A stretch of DNA of 64,000 nt from CBDAPU01 sp965198875. GTDB lineage: Bacteria; Pseudomonadota; Gammaproteobacteria; Eutrophobiales; Eutrophobiaceae. Under the pieces are notes generated by a model. That model was not told the DNA's origin and did no database searches. It saw nothing but the letters and a program-made list of their open reading frames with translations. Position 1 is the first letter of the stretch; every line of letters starts with the position of its first letter. Location of the stretch: assembly GCA_965198875.1 (NCBI GenBank), contig CBDAPU010000001.1:1922001-1986000 (forward strand), written 5' to 3'. This document shows positions 8,405 to 16,430 of this stretch, piece by piece. The translations under genes and the position numbers were made by a program.

Positions 8405-9499
8405 TAAAAGGTACTGCCTCAATGCGCTGATCACCGCCCGGTTCTCATCGTCAGTGCCAACGGTGATCCGTAGCACATCCTCGGCCTCGCCGGTGCTCAC
8501 CGGCCGTGGGATGATGTTGTTTGCTTCAAGAAATCGGGCGGCGCCGGCGGCGTCTTTTGATGGTATGCCATCAAAGATCAGCAGATAGAAATTAGCGACG
8601 CTGGGTATGACACGCAGGCCCAGTTCATCTAACGCCTCGCTCATGTGTTTCAGTGAGTGTGCATTTCTCTCTTTAACCCGGCTCACATAATCGGTGTCCC
8701 GCACGGCGGCGGTTGCCGCCGCCATCGCCGCCGCATTGGCGTTAAATGGGGTTCTGGCCCGTTGCAAGGCCTCGATAATGTGATCCGGGCAATAGGCCCA
8801 GCCAATTCGCAATGCCGCTAAACCATGGATCTTTGAAAATGTCCGGGTGATGACGACATTCTCATACTCGCCCACCATGTCAAGACCGGTTTCATAGTCT
8901 TCTTTCGTCACGTATTCAGCGTATGCCGCATCGATGATCAGCAAAACATCAGGGGGGAGGGCATGATGCAATCGCCTCATTTCATCTGCACTGATATACG
9001 TGCCGGTGGGGTTGTTGGGGTTGGCGATGATGACCATGCGGGTCTTGCTGGAGATAGCATTGAGAACATGATCCACATGCACAGTATGGTTTTCCTCCGG
9101 CGCAAATACCACTTTGGCACCCTGGAGCTTTCCATATATGGGGCACATAACAAAATGATTCTCGGTGATCAGCAACTCATCAGATGGGCCGACATAGGTG
9201 CGGATCAGCAATCCCAGTAATTCCTCAGAGCCGTTTCCGCAGATAATGTTATTCATATCAAGGCCGTAGACTTCGGCGATAGCCTCACGTAACGCCTGCT
9301 GGGAACCATCGGGATAGCGATGCAATGTACTCTCGCTTGCATGGTAGGCCTCGATAGCCTTTGGGCTGGGGCCGTAGGCGGATTCGTTGCTGGATAGCTT
9401 TATGGGCCGGGCGCCATCTTCCAACACGCTTTTGCCCTGTTGGTAGGGTTGTATGGATGAGACGTCTTGTTGAGGTCTGGGGCGGTGATGGTTTTTCAC
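8396..9499 (-). CDS. hisC: Histidinol-phosphate-aminotransferase-like PLP enzyme
   Basis: 367 residues, a fold-type I class I/II aminotransferase of the HisC type. Visible landmarks are KLSSNESAYGPSP near the start, NPNNPTG in the middle, DAAYAEY, and the PLP-lysine block TFSKIHGLAALRIGW. The start codon is GTG at 9499 with AAAGG upstream. No other histidine gene is nearby, and it sits five bases downstream of aapM in an amino-acid uptake operon. It is therefore more likely a catabolic or side-branch transaminase (HisC-like enzymes also use aromatic amino acids) than a histidine pathway enzyme. The co-regulated ThDP enzyme could decarboxylate the resulting 2-oxo acid. Confidence 0.8.
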   Translation of the reverse strand: MKNHHRPRPQQDVSSIQPYQQGKSVLEDGARPIKLSSNESAYGPSPKAIEAYHASESTLHRYPDGSQQALREAIAEVYGLDMNNIICGNGSEELLGLLIRTYVGPSDELLITENHFVMCPIYGKLQGAKVVFAPEENHTVHVDHVLNAISSKTRMVIIANPNNPTGTYISADEMRRLHHALPPDVLLIIDAAYAEYVTKEDYETGLDMVGEYENVVITRTFSKIHGLAALRIGWAYCPDHIIEALQRARTPFNANAAAMAAATAAVRDTDYVSRVKERNAHSLKHMSEALDELGLRVIPSVANFYLLIFDGIPSKDAAGAARFLEANNIIPRPVSTGEAEDVLRITVGTDDENRAVISALRQYLLSN

Positions 9500-9504
9500 G
9501 TTAT

Positions 9505-10587
9505 CTACCTTTCATACATGGGTGATTTTTTCTCCAGGTGGGCGCTGTATCGGGACAGGCTAAAACAACACACCCAGAAAAACAGCGCAGCGAAGAGGTA
9601 ACCGGTGGCGCTCACGCCCGGGCTTAGCCAGGCGGGATCAGCCGCCGCATTTTGTACCATGCCTAACAGATCAAATAAACCGATGATCAATAACACCGTG
9701 GTCTCCTTGAACAGGCTGATAAAGTTACTGGTGATCTGGGGTAATGCGACCGGGAGCGCCTGGGGCAATATCACAAGATGGGTGCGTTGCCAGTAGCCGA
9801 GCCCCAACGCCTCTGCGGCCTCATACTGCCCTGCCGGGATAGACTGTAAGGCGCCGCGTATCGCCTCGGCCATGTAACATGACATCAAGATGGTCAAGGC
9901 GATCAGCGCCCTGAGTAGCTTATCGATTTCCACGCCTGCCGGCATGAATAACGGGAACATGATGATGGCGACAAACAACACCACCAGCGCCGGCAGGCTA
10001 CGCCACAATTCAATCCAGGTGGTGCAAGCGATCCGGATCAGCGGTATGGATGAGCTGCGTCCCAGGGCCAGTAGTATTGCAAACGGCAGGGAGGTGCAGA
10101 GCACAAACACGGCCGTGATCAGGGTAAGGAAAAAACCGCCCCATTTGCCGGTATCCACATAGCTCAGTCCGAATTGACCGCCTAAAAATAAAACCACACC
10201 AATGATCGGATAGATGATGATCAGCATGGCGAGCAGGCGATTTTTATAGGGCATGCGGGGTATAAAAAGGGGCAGCGTCAGCAAAATGGCCACGCCAAAT
10301 CCAACATGAACACGCCAGCGTTCGCTGGCCGGGTAAAGGCCGTAGATGAACTGATCAAACCTGGCCCAAATAAATGGCCAGCAAGCGGCGGTTTTATCCG
10401 GGCAATCCTCGGGTGTTGTCCCGAACCAGTAGGCGTCTATGACTAACCAGTTTAACAGGGGCACAAAGACAGCGAAGATGATAGAGAGGCTGATCAGTGT
10501 CAGCGCCGTATTAAAAGGCGATGAGAGAAGATTTCCCCGGATCCATTCAAGGCGGGCATGTTGTGTTGAACGGGGCGGCATGATCAT
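9505..10587 (-). CDS. aapM: General L-amino-acid ABC transporter permease AapM
   Basis: 360 residues, polytopic inner-membrane permease of the His/Glu/Gln family. The cytoplasmic EAA loop that docks on the ATPase is visible as EAAEALGLGYWQRTHLVILPQ. The long N-terminal extension before the permease core is typical of AapM rather than of short HisM-like permeases. Its start overlaps the aapQ stop by four bases (ATGA). It belongs to the leftward aapJ-aapQ-aapM-aminotransferase operon. The partner ATPase AapP is about 5 kb away, beyond marR and a ThDP enzyme gene. Confidence 0.88.
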   Translation of the reverse strand: MIMPPRSTQHARLEWIRGNLLSSPFNTALTLISLSIIFAVFVPLLNWLVIDAYWFGTTPEDCPDKTAACWPFIWARFDQFIYGLYPASERWRVHVGFGVAILLTLPLFIPRMPYKNRLLAMLIIIYPIIGVVLFLGGQFGLSYVDTGKWGGFFLTLITAVFVLCTSLPFAILLALGRSSSIPLIRIACTTWIELWRSLPALVVLFVAIIMFPLFMPAGVEIDKLLRALIALTILMSCYMAEAIRGALQSIPAGQYEAAEALGLGYWQRTHLVILPQALPVALPQITSNFISLFKETTVLLIIGLFDLLGMVQNAAADPAWLSPGVSATGYLFAALFFWVCCFSLSRYSAHLEKKSPMYER

Positions 10588-11699
10588 GGGGCTGACAGGG
10601 CTATTTTATGGTGATACCAATTTAAGAACAGGGCGATACACAAAGAGATGAACGCATAGACCAGCATGGTAATCGTCATAATAAAAACAGGTTGCCCTAC
10701 CAGGTTATTCACTGTGCCGACAAATACCGATACCACTTCCGGATAGGCGATAGCGGCGGCCAGTGATGTGCTTTTAAATAGATTTAAATAGACGTTTGAC
10801 AGTGGCGGGATGATGATCCGCAGTGCTTGGGGGAACAACACCAGTGTGATGGTAAGGTGATAAGGCAGGCCCAGTGAGTTAGCGGCTTCTGTCTGACCTT
10901 TGGGAATGGCGGTAAAGCCGGAGCGTACAATCTCGCCGATGTAGGTTGCATTGTACATGGAGAGCCCCACCACCAGGGATATAAACTCAGGCATCATCAC
11001 TATGCCGCCGCTATAGCCAAAGCGGCTGGGTTGGGGTATTTGCAATGTCACATCAAAGAGGAGAACACTCACGATCACACTGCCTGTGAAAAGCAAAACA
11101 CCCGCTAATATAACCATACCGGATCGCACCACTTTCTCTCGTAGCCACTTGGTGAGAAGGTACGTCATGATGCCGGCGATCAATAAGGTGCTCATCAGCC
11201 AAAGCCACGGGTGTTCGGTGGTGATTGCCGGCATAAAAAGACCACGATTGTTCAGGAAGAGATAATCTAAAAAACGGTAACTGCCATCAGTGGACGGCAG
11301 TGCGCGCAACACCACGAAATACCAGAAAAAGATCTGTAAAAGAGAGGGAATGTTACGGAAGATCTCGATATAAACCGTGGCCAGGCGTGCGACTAACCAG
11401 TTATCAGATAGCCGTGCCAGGCCAATCAGCAATCCCAGTATGCTGGCGCAGATGATGGCGAGCACCGCTAACAACAGGGTATTGAGTAAAGCCACGATAA
11501 AGGCATGGGCGATGGTGGAGTTGGCGCTGTAGGGGATCAGTTTTTGTCCAATTTCAAACCCCGCCCTTTTCCATAGAAAGTCAATACTGGAGTCCACACC
11601 CAGCCGGGCAAGATTGCTTTGGGTGGCGGCAATGATCAGGTAAGCGACAGCGGCAATGATAAACAACAGGATGATTTGATAGAGAAGTTCCCGTTTCAT
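10584..11699 (-). CDS. aapQ: General L-amino-acid ABC transporter permease AapQ
   Basis: 371 residues, polytopic permease partner of AapM. The EAA loop reads EAANSLGLPYHLTITLVLFPQ. The large insertion between membrane segments (about residues 145-220) is characteristic of AapQ. It should form a heterodimeric channel with AapM, fed by the periplasmic binding protein AapJ encoded just upstream (15-base gap). It is expected in the inner membrane, moving polar L-amino acids inward at the expense of ATP. Confidence 0.88.
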   Translation of the reverse strand: MKRELLYQIILLFIIAAVAYLIIAATQSNLARLGVDSSIDFLWKRAGFEIGQKLIPYSANSTIAHAFIVALLNTLLLAVLAIICASILGLLIGLARLSDNWLVARLATVYIEIFRNIPSLLQIFFWYFVVLRALPSTDGSYRFLDYLFLNNRGLFMPAITTEHPWLWLMSTLLIAGIMTYLLTKWLREKVVRSGMVILAGVLLFTGSVIVSVLLFDVTLQIPQPSRFGYSGGIVMMPEFISLVVGLSMYNATYIGEIVRSGFTAIPKGQTEAANSLGLPYHLTITLVLFPQALRIIIPPLSNVYLNLFKSTSLAAAIAYPEVVSVFVGTVNNLVGQPVFIMTITMLVYAFISLCIALFLNWYHHKIALSAP

Positions 11700-11714
11700 G
11701 TCGGCATGATGGGT

Positions 11715-12734
11715 TTATCTGAAGGGCAGGGCAGAATGCAATCCGCCCTCTTTCCAGCTTGCATTTAAGCCACGTTCAAGACCCAGGGGGGCGAAGTTTC
11801 GCTCCCACATGTCATTGTAGTTACCCACCAGTTTGATCACCTGATAGGCCCAGTCATTAGCGAGCCCCAGTTTCTCACCAAAGCCCCCATGCACACCCAG
11901 CAGGCGTTGCACTTCGGCATTTTCACTCATCGCCCTCATCTCATCGACGTTGCTTTGGGTGACGCCTAATTCCTCGGCGGCAAAGCGTACGTTAAATGAC
12001 CACAAGGCGATGTCGCGCCAACGGGGGTCGCCCTGTCTTACCAGGGCGCCGAAGGGCTCTTTGGAGATCACCTCATCTAGTATGAGATGTTCACCCCGGT
12101 CCGGCCAGTTGGCAATCCGTCCGGCGGTTGTCAGTCGCTCATTGGTAAAGGTATCACATCGGCCCGCATAATAGGCTTGCAGGCCCTTGTCGATATCGGC
12201 GAATGTGATCGGCGTGTAGGCCATGCCGTGGTGATCAAAATAATCGGCGATGTTCTGCTCAAGGGTGGTGCCTTGGGCGATACAAATGGTGGCGCCGTCC
12301 AGGTCTTTGACTGATCGCACGCCGGAGTCTTTGCGTACCACAAAACCCTGTCCCGCATACAGATAAACACCGGCGTAGTCCAGCCCCAATGAGACGTCAC
12401 GCACGAAAGACCAGGTGGCGCCGCCGGGGAAAATATCAATCCCGCCTGATTGCAATAGCGTGAAGACGGTGTGCGGCGTTATCGGCACATAGTCAATTTT
12501 GATCGCACCAAATATGGCGGCGGAGATGGTCTTGCAATGATCGATGTCAAAACCGACCCGCCTGCCGTCATCATCAATGCTGCTAAAGCCGGGGCTGCTC
12601 TCAATGATCCCGCAACGTAACACCCCTCGCTCCCGGACGTCTTCCAGGGTGCCGGCGAGGGCAGGGTGTAGTGTGAGAGACCATCCAGCGAAAAACAGGG
12701 CGCTGTGCACAAGGCGAGACATTTTTTTGCTCAT
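11715..12734 (-). CDS. aapJ: General L-amino-acid ABC transporter binding protein AapJ
   Basis: About 339 residues from the ATG at 12734; the frame is open to a TTG at 12752, which is a poorer start. A signal peptide ends near HPALA-GT. The mature protein begins with the family signature LEDVRERGVLRCGI and includes GFSSIDDDGRRVGFDIDHC and DYAGVYLYAGQGFVVRK. It is a periplasmic cluster 3 solute-binding protein delivering amino acids to AapQM. It heads a leftward operon and is divergent from marR. The shared 106-base gap contains a MarR-type inverted repeat at 12782-12799, so MarR probably controls it. Confidence 0.88.
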   Translation of the reverse strand: MSKKMSRLVHSALFFAGWSLTLHPALAGTLEDVRERGVLRCGIIESSPGFSSIDDDGRRVGFDIDHCKTISAAIFGAIKIDYVPITPHTVFTLLQSGGIDIFPGGATWSFVRDVSLGLDYAGVYLYAGQGFVVRKDSGVRSVKDLDGATICIAQGTTLEQNIADYFDHHGMAYTPITFADIDKGLQAYYAGRCDTFTNERLTTAGRIANWPDRGEHLILDEVISKEPFGALVRQGDPRWRDIALWSFNVRFAAEELGVTQSNVDEMRAMSENAEVQRLLGVHGGFGEKLGLANDWAYQVIKLVGNYNDMWERNFAPLGLERGLNASWKEGGLHSALPFR

Positions 12735-12770
12735 TGCCGTCTTATCTTCCAATCCCGGGTGAGGGTCGCT

Positions 12771-12799
12771 TTGATCCTATATAATTTAAGTCTAAACTA
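12771..12799 (+). promoter_or_regulatory. marR promoter with embedded MarR-type operator
   Basis: TAATTTA-AGTC-TAAACTA at 12782-12799 is a 7-4-7 inverted repeat with one mismatch. A -35 like TTGATC (12771-12776) and a -10 like TAAACT (12793-12798) have 16-bp spacing; the -10 lies inside the right half-site. The same promoter architecture occurs at 16284-16312. The position suits autorepression of marR and repression of divergent aapJ. Confidence 0.6.
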
Positions 12800-12840
12800 T
12801 TTACTATCGGTTTCTCAACAACCCATTACCTGGAGTGAAT

Positions 12841-13350
12841 ATGGTCGATCGGCTACACATTGTCGAGCAAAAGCTCGAACACATACCCCACGATAAGGAA
12901 GGGCTCAGGCTATGGTTACGCATTGTGTCCTGCACACAGATGGTAGAGCAGGAAATACGCACCATGTTGCGGGATGAGCATGATATGACGCTGCCCCGAT
13001 TCGAATTACTCTCGGCCCTGGACAGGGTGCCGGAGGGATTAACCATGGGGGAATTATCACGCTGGTTGATGGTAACGAAAGGAAACGTCACCGGTATCGC
13101 CGAAAGACTATCCGAGGATGGCCTCATCCGGCGTCAGCCAACACCGACAGATCGCCGCTCGTTCGTGGTGACGCTCACGGACAAAGGGAAACAAGCGTTT
13201 GCAGCGATGGAGATGGCGTATGAAAAATTGCTCGATACCTTATTTGAGGAAGTCACCCTGGATGACAGCGATGTGTTCGCCGGGATCCTGGCGAAAGTGA
13301 AAGAACGGGTTGGGACAGTTCGGGATGAGGGGGGGATGATGGATAACTAG
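12841..13350 (+). CDS. MarR-family transcriptional regulator
   Basis: About 169 residues starting at the ATG at 12841, six bases after a TGGAG ribosome site; a GTG at 12835 is in frame but falls on that site. The winged helix-turn-helix is clear (about residues 60-115): TMGELSRWLMVTKGNVTGIAERL, then the wing PTDRRSFVVTLTDKGK. MarR proteins are dimers that bind palindromes, usually as repressors released by a small aromatic or acidic ligand. Matching inverted repeats precede this gene, the aapP/TonB-receptor divergent region and the enolase-superfamily operon. It is therefore the best candidate regulator of the surrounding catabolic genes. Its 3' end overlaps the convergent ThDP gene by four bases. 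Confidence 0.88.
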   Translation: MVDRLHIVEQKLEHIPHDKEGLRLWLRIVSCTQMVEQEIRTMLRDEHDMTLPRFELLSALDRVPEGLTMGELSRWLMVTKGNVTGIAERLSEDGLIRRQPTPTDRRSFVVTLTDKGKQAFAAMEMAYEKLLDTLFEEVTLDDSDVFAGILAKVKERVGTVRDEGGMMDN

Positions 13351-14981
13351 CGTGCATTGGGCAACATGATATAGGGCCAGGGGCTTGGCATCCCGGTGCT
13401 TGGCATTTCAATTAGACTTGGGCCCGTTTCCTTAAATGCGCTTTGCAACGCGCCTCGTAATTGCGCCGGCGTCTTAACATACCAGCCCCGCACACCAAAA
13501 CTCTCGGCGAGTTTGACAAAATCCGGATTATACAGATCAGAGCCGATGAGCCGGCCGTCAAAGCCTTCCTGTTGGTCCCGCTGTACATTCCCATAGGCAT
13601 GATTATTAAAGACGATGTTCACCAGATTTAAGTTATATTTCACCGCCGTCGCCATCTCTGTGGCCTGGTACATAAAACCGCCGTCGCCACCGAGCGCGAT
13701 AACTTTTTTATCGGGATGCGCTATCTGCACGCCCAATGCCGTTGAGTAACCGTAGCCGAGGTTCCCCTGGTAGCTGCTGGTAATGAAGTGTCTTGGCTGA
13801 TAAACAGGAAATCCGTACCATGAGGCATAACCCACCTGGGTCACTTCATCCACAAAGTAACCATCATCCGGCAGCTCCTCCCGTATGACTTTCAGTATTT
13901 CCATCTGGGCGCCCACATGCTCTGTGAATGTCTTCATCGTGGCGGCTTTCAGCTCGCTTAATTCCGCTTTGCGAGATGGCCGTGAGATGTTGTGCCTGCC
14001 AAGCGCCGTGATGAGCTCGGATAGGGCCGCCCTGGCGTCGGCCACAATCCCTATTTCGGGTTTGATAAAATTGTTGATCTGCTCGGCGTCAATATCAATG
14101 CGGATGATCTTCAAACCATCATCAACACCCCAATAAAGCTGGGGGAGATCCATTCTCGTGCCGATGGCGATGATGACGTCCGCCTTGCCCCACAGGGTGT
14201 GTCCCGCTGCATAGGGTTGGCTCAGATAATGGCGATCATCCATGATCCCTTTGCCGCTCCACAGTGTGGTGCAGGGCGCCTGTAAGGTTTGCGCCACTTC
14301 TAACAATTCCGCCGCCGCATCCACACAGCCATGCCCGATCACCATCAATGGGCTTTTTGCCTTGCCGAGCAGTGACGCCGCTTTGTCTATCAAATCTGTA
14401 TCAACAGCGGGTGTTGGCGGCCAGGGCGTAGCTGGCGGTACTGTCACTTCCGCCTCCAGGGCCATAATATCCGGCGCCATCTCCAATGCGACCGGACGAG
14501 GGCGCCCCGAATACATCTCCTTAAAAGCCCGATGAACAAGATGCGGCGCATCGGCCGGGTGCGCTATTCGTTCCGCCCATTTCGTCAGGTGTTTGAGCAT
14601 GCCTAGCTGATCGGGAATTTCATGTAAAAAACCCAGCCCCTTGTCTATCCACTGTGAGGGGATCTGCCCTGCCAGACAGAGCACACGCTCATTGGCCGCA
14701 TAGGCGGTACACAGGGCGGCGGTGGTGTTCAATACACCCGGGCCGGGCACCACCGAATACACCCCGACTTTTCCTGTCGAGCGGGCATAACCATAGGCCA
14801 TATAGGCAACGCCTTGCTCATGTCGGGCGTTGAAGACCTGGAGCCTGTCAGCATTGCCGTACATTGCATCAAAGAGGTGGTAGGTCTGCCCGCCCGGCAG
14901 ACCAAACAAGGTGTCAAACTCATGCTGGCAGAGTGTTTTTATGATCGCCTCGGCGCCCGTCATCCTGGTCATGTCTTGCAT
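13347..14981 (-). CDS. Thiamine-diphosphate-dependent enzyme, acetolactate-synthase/2-oxo-acid-decarboxylase type
   Basis: 544 residues with the three ThDP-enzyme domains in order: PYR domain with the activating Glu in FNARHEQGVAYMAYGYAR, central domain, and PP domain with the GDGGFMYQATEM...NNHAYGN cofactor motif. Similarity to IlvB-type proteins is general. No regulatory subunit or branched-chain genes are nearby, and the neighbours are an amino-acid importer and an aminotransferase. A role as decarboxylase of a 2-oxo acid made by transamination is therefore more likely than acetolactate synthesis; benzoylformate- or 5-guanidino-2-oxopentanoate-decarboxylase-like activities are possible. 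It may be co-transcribed with aapP, 322 bases upstream on the same strand. Confidence 0.75.
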   Translation of the reverse strand: MQDMTRMTGAEAIIKTLCQHEFDTLFGLPGGQTYHLFDAMYGNADRLQVFNARHEQGVAYMAYGYARSTGKVGVYSVVPGPGVLNTTAALCTAYAANERVLCLAGQIPSQWIDKGLGFLHEIPDQLGMLKHLTKWAERIAHPADAPHLVHRAFKEMYSGRPRPVALEMAPDIMALEAEVTVPPATPWPPTPAVDTDLIDKAASLLGKAKSPLMVIGHGCVDAAAELLEVAQTLQAPCTTLWSGKGIMDDRHYLSQPYAAGHTLWGKADVIIAIGTRMDLPQLYWGVDDGLKIIRIDIDAEQINNFIKPEIGIVADARAALSELITALGRHNISRPSRKAELSELKAATMKTFTEHVGAQMEILKVIREELPDDGYFVDEVTQVGYASWYGFPVYQPRHFITSSYQGNLGYGYSTALGVQIAHPDKKVIALGGDGGFMYQATEMATAVKYNLNLVNIVFNNHAYGNVQRDQQEGFDGRLIGSDLYNPDFVKLAESFGVRGWYVKTPAQLRGALQSAFKETGPSLIEMPSTGMPSPWPYIMLPNAR

Positions 14982-15017
14982 TCTCCATGCTGGTGTTGTT
15001 ATCCATCATACCCAAAA

Positions 15018-15036
15018 ATGATCGCTATGCGATCAT
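15018..15036. promoter_or_regulatory. Perfect 8-3-8 inverted repeat upstream of the ThDP enzyme gene
   Basis: ATGATCGC-TAT-GCGATCAT lies 37 bases upstream of the ThDP gene start, in the 322-base gap between that gene and aapP. There is no U-run after it on either side, so an operator is more likely than a terminator. It differs from the MarR-type repeat. Apart from it, no gene or other signal was seen in this gap. Confidence 0.4.
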
Positions 15037-15303
15037 CGGTCTTGTTTGCAAGCTAGGAAGCTCTGAATAAATCTAACGTTTCCTTAAAATGATCCTCGCC
15101 GCCCTGGGGTAATGATCCACTGCCAGTGACTGATCAGGGCATACAGATGAAGATGTTGTTATCCCGCGAGAGAAGGATTAAGAGAAAGTCGGGCACGCTG
15201 CAGGCCAGTTCGTAGCATAGAGATATGAAGTGCAACAACCCCGCATCGTGACCTCAATGATACGCCCGTGGTGATCAGGAGGAAGATAAGCGTAAAGCCA
15301 GGT

Positions 15304-16068
15304 TCAGTGGCTCAGTATTTGACTTAAAAACGATTTCAGCCTGTCGGAGGATGGGTGCTGGAAGAAATTGTCAGGATCATTCTCTTCTATGATCCGCCCC
15401 TCATCCATGAAAATAATGCGATTGGCCACTTGCCGGGCAAAACCCATTTCGTGGGTCACACACAGCATGGTCATGCCGGAGTTGGCGAGACCCGTCATGG
15501 TATCGAGCACCTCACCGATCATCTCCGGATCAAGGGCCGATGTGGGCTCATCAAACAACATGATCTTCGGTTGCATACAAAGGGCGCGGGCAATGGCGAT
15601 GCGTTGTTGCTGGCCACCTGAGAGCCGCGCCGGGAATTTATCTCGGTGCGCCAGCATTTTCACCTTCTCCAGATAGTGCATGGCGACCTCTTCCGCCTCT
15701 TCTTGACTGATGTTACGTACCCTGATCGGTGCGAGCGTCAGGTTCTCTAAAACAGTCAAATGGGGAAACAGGTTGAATTGTTGAAATACCATGCCGACCT
15801 CTTCACGTATCGCGCGGATGTCTTTAGCGCCGGTGAGGGTAATATCCCCGATCATCAATGAGCCGGACTGATGCTCTTCCAGGGCGTTGATACAGCGGAT
15901 CAGGGTGGATTTCCCGGAGCCTGAGGGCCCGCAGATCACGATCTTCTCCCCGGTTTTAACGGTGAGATGAATGTCTTTGAGTACGTGAAATGCCGCAAAC
16001 CATTTATTCAGCCCCTGGATCTGGATAATATCTGCGCCTGTGTTTTCGCTATCTGTGAGGGTAGACAT
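15304..16068 (-). CDS. aapP: Amino-acid ABC transporter ATP-binding protein AapP
   Basis: 254 residues, a complete polar-amino-acid ABC ATPase. It has Walker A GPSGSGKST, Q-loop VFQQFNLFPHLTVLEN, signature LSGGQQQR, Walker B IMLFDEPTSALDP and H-loop CVTHEMGFAR. It presumably energises AapQM, although it is separated from them by marR and the ThDP enzyme gene. It is divergent from the TonB-receptor gene. The intergenic region carries two MarR-type inverted repeats, which should place it in the same regulon. Confidence 0.88.
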   Translation of the reverse strand: MSTLTDSENTGADIIQIQGLNKWFAAFHVLKDIHLTVKTGEKIVICGPSGSGKSTLIRCINALEEHQSGSLMIGDITLTGAKDIRAIREEVGMVFQQFNLFPHLTVLENLTLAPIRVRNISQEEAEEVAMHYLEKVKMLAHRDKFPARLSGGQQQRIAIARALCMQPKIMLFDEPTSALDPEMIGEVLDTMTGLANSGMTMLCVTHEMGFARQVANRIIFMDEGRIIEENDPDNFFQHPSSDRLKSFLSQILSH

Positions 16069-16251
16069 ATAACATCAATGATTGTCGGGCCGTTTAAGGA
16101 TCGGATAGGTCATTATACCGCCATCATGGCCCGGTTGTTAAAAGCAGGCGGGTATGGGCCCTCATGATACAGCGGGCCGACCCACCCGCCACATTTATAC
16201 AACAAGCAATGAAGGTCGCCACGCAGAATGCAAGCCAGATGAGTGTAAGAG

Positions 16252-16312
16252 AAGTTTGCATCTAAACTAGCTGATAAAGCCAGTTGAGATAAAATAATTT
16301 AAACTTAAACTA
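16252..16312 (+). promoter_or_regulatory. Pair of MarR-type operators and promoter of the TonB-receptor gene
   Basis: Two 7-4-7 repeats: AAGTTTG-CATC-TAAACTA (16252-16269, imperfect left half) and TAATTTA-AACT-TAAACTA (16295-16312). Their starts are 43 bp apart, about four helical turns. A -35 like TTGAGA (16284-16289) and a -10 like TAAACT (16306-16311) are separated by 16 bp, and the second repeat covers the -10, as at marR. The region lies between aapP and the receptor gene. Confidence 0.6.
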
Positions 16313-16430
16313 TTTCAGGTTATAGTTGCCATGTCGCTATGAAAAATCAAGGTTTACAATCACGATCATTGGGTTTTATCATACGGCGACAACACGCCTA
16401 CAAACCATGAATCCTGGAGGGAGGTTTCAG

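Noticed and set aside
13347..14981. Assignment as acetolactate synthase IlvB/IlvG
   Set aside because: No regulatory subunit or branched-chain genes nearby; context is amino-acid catabolism, so only the ThDP-enzyme family is claimed.
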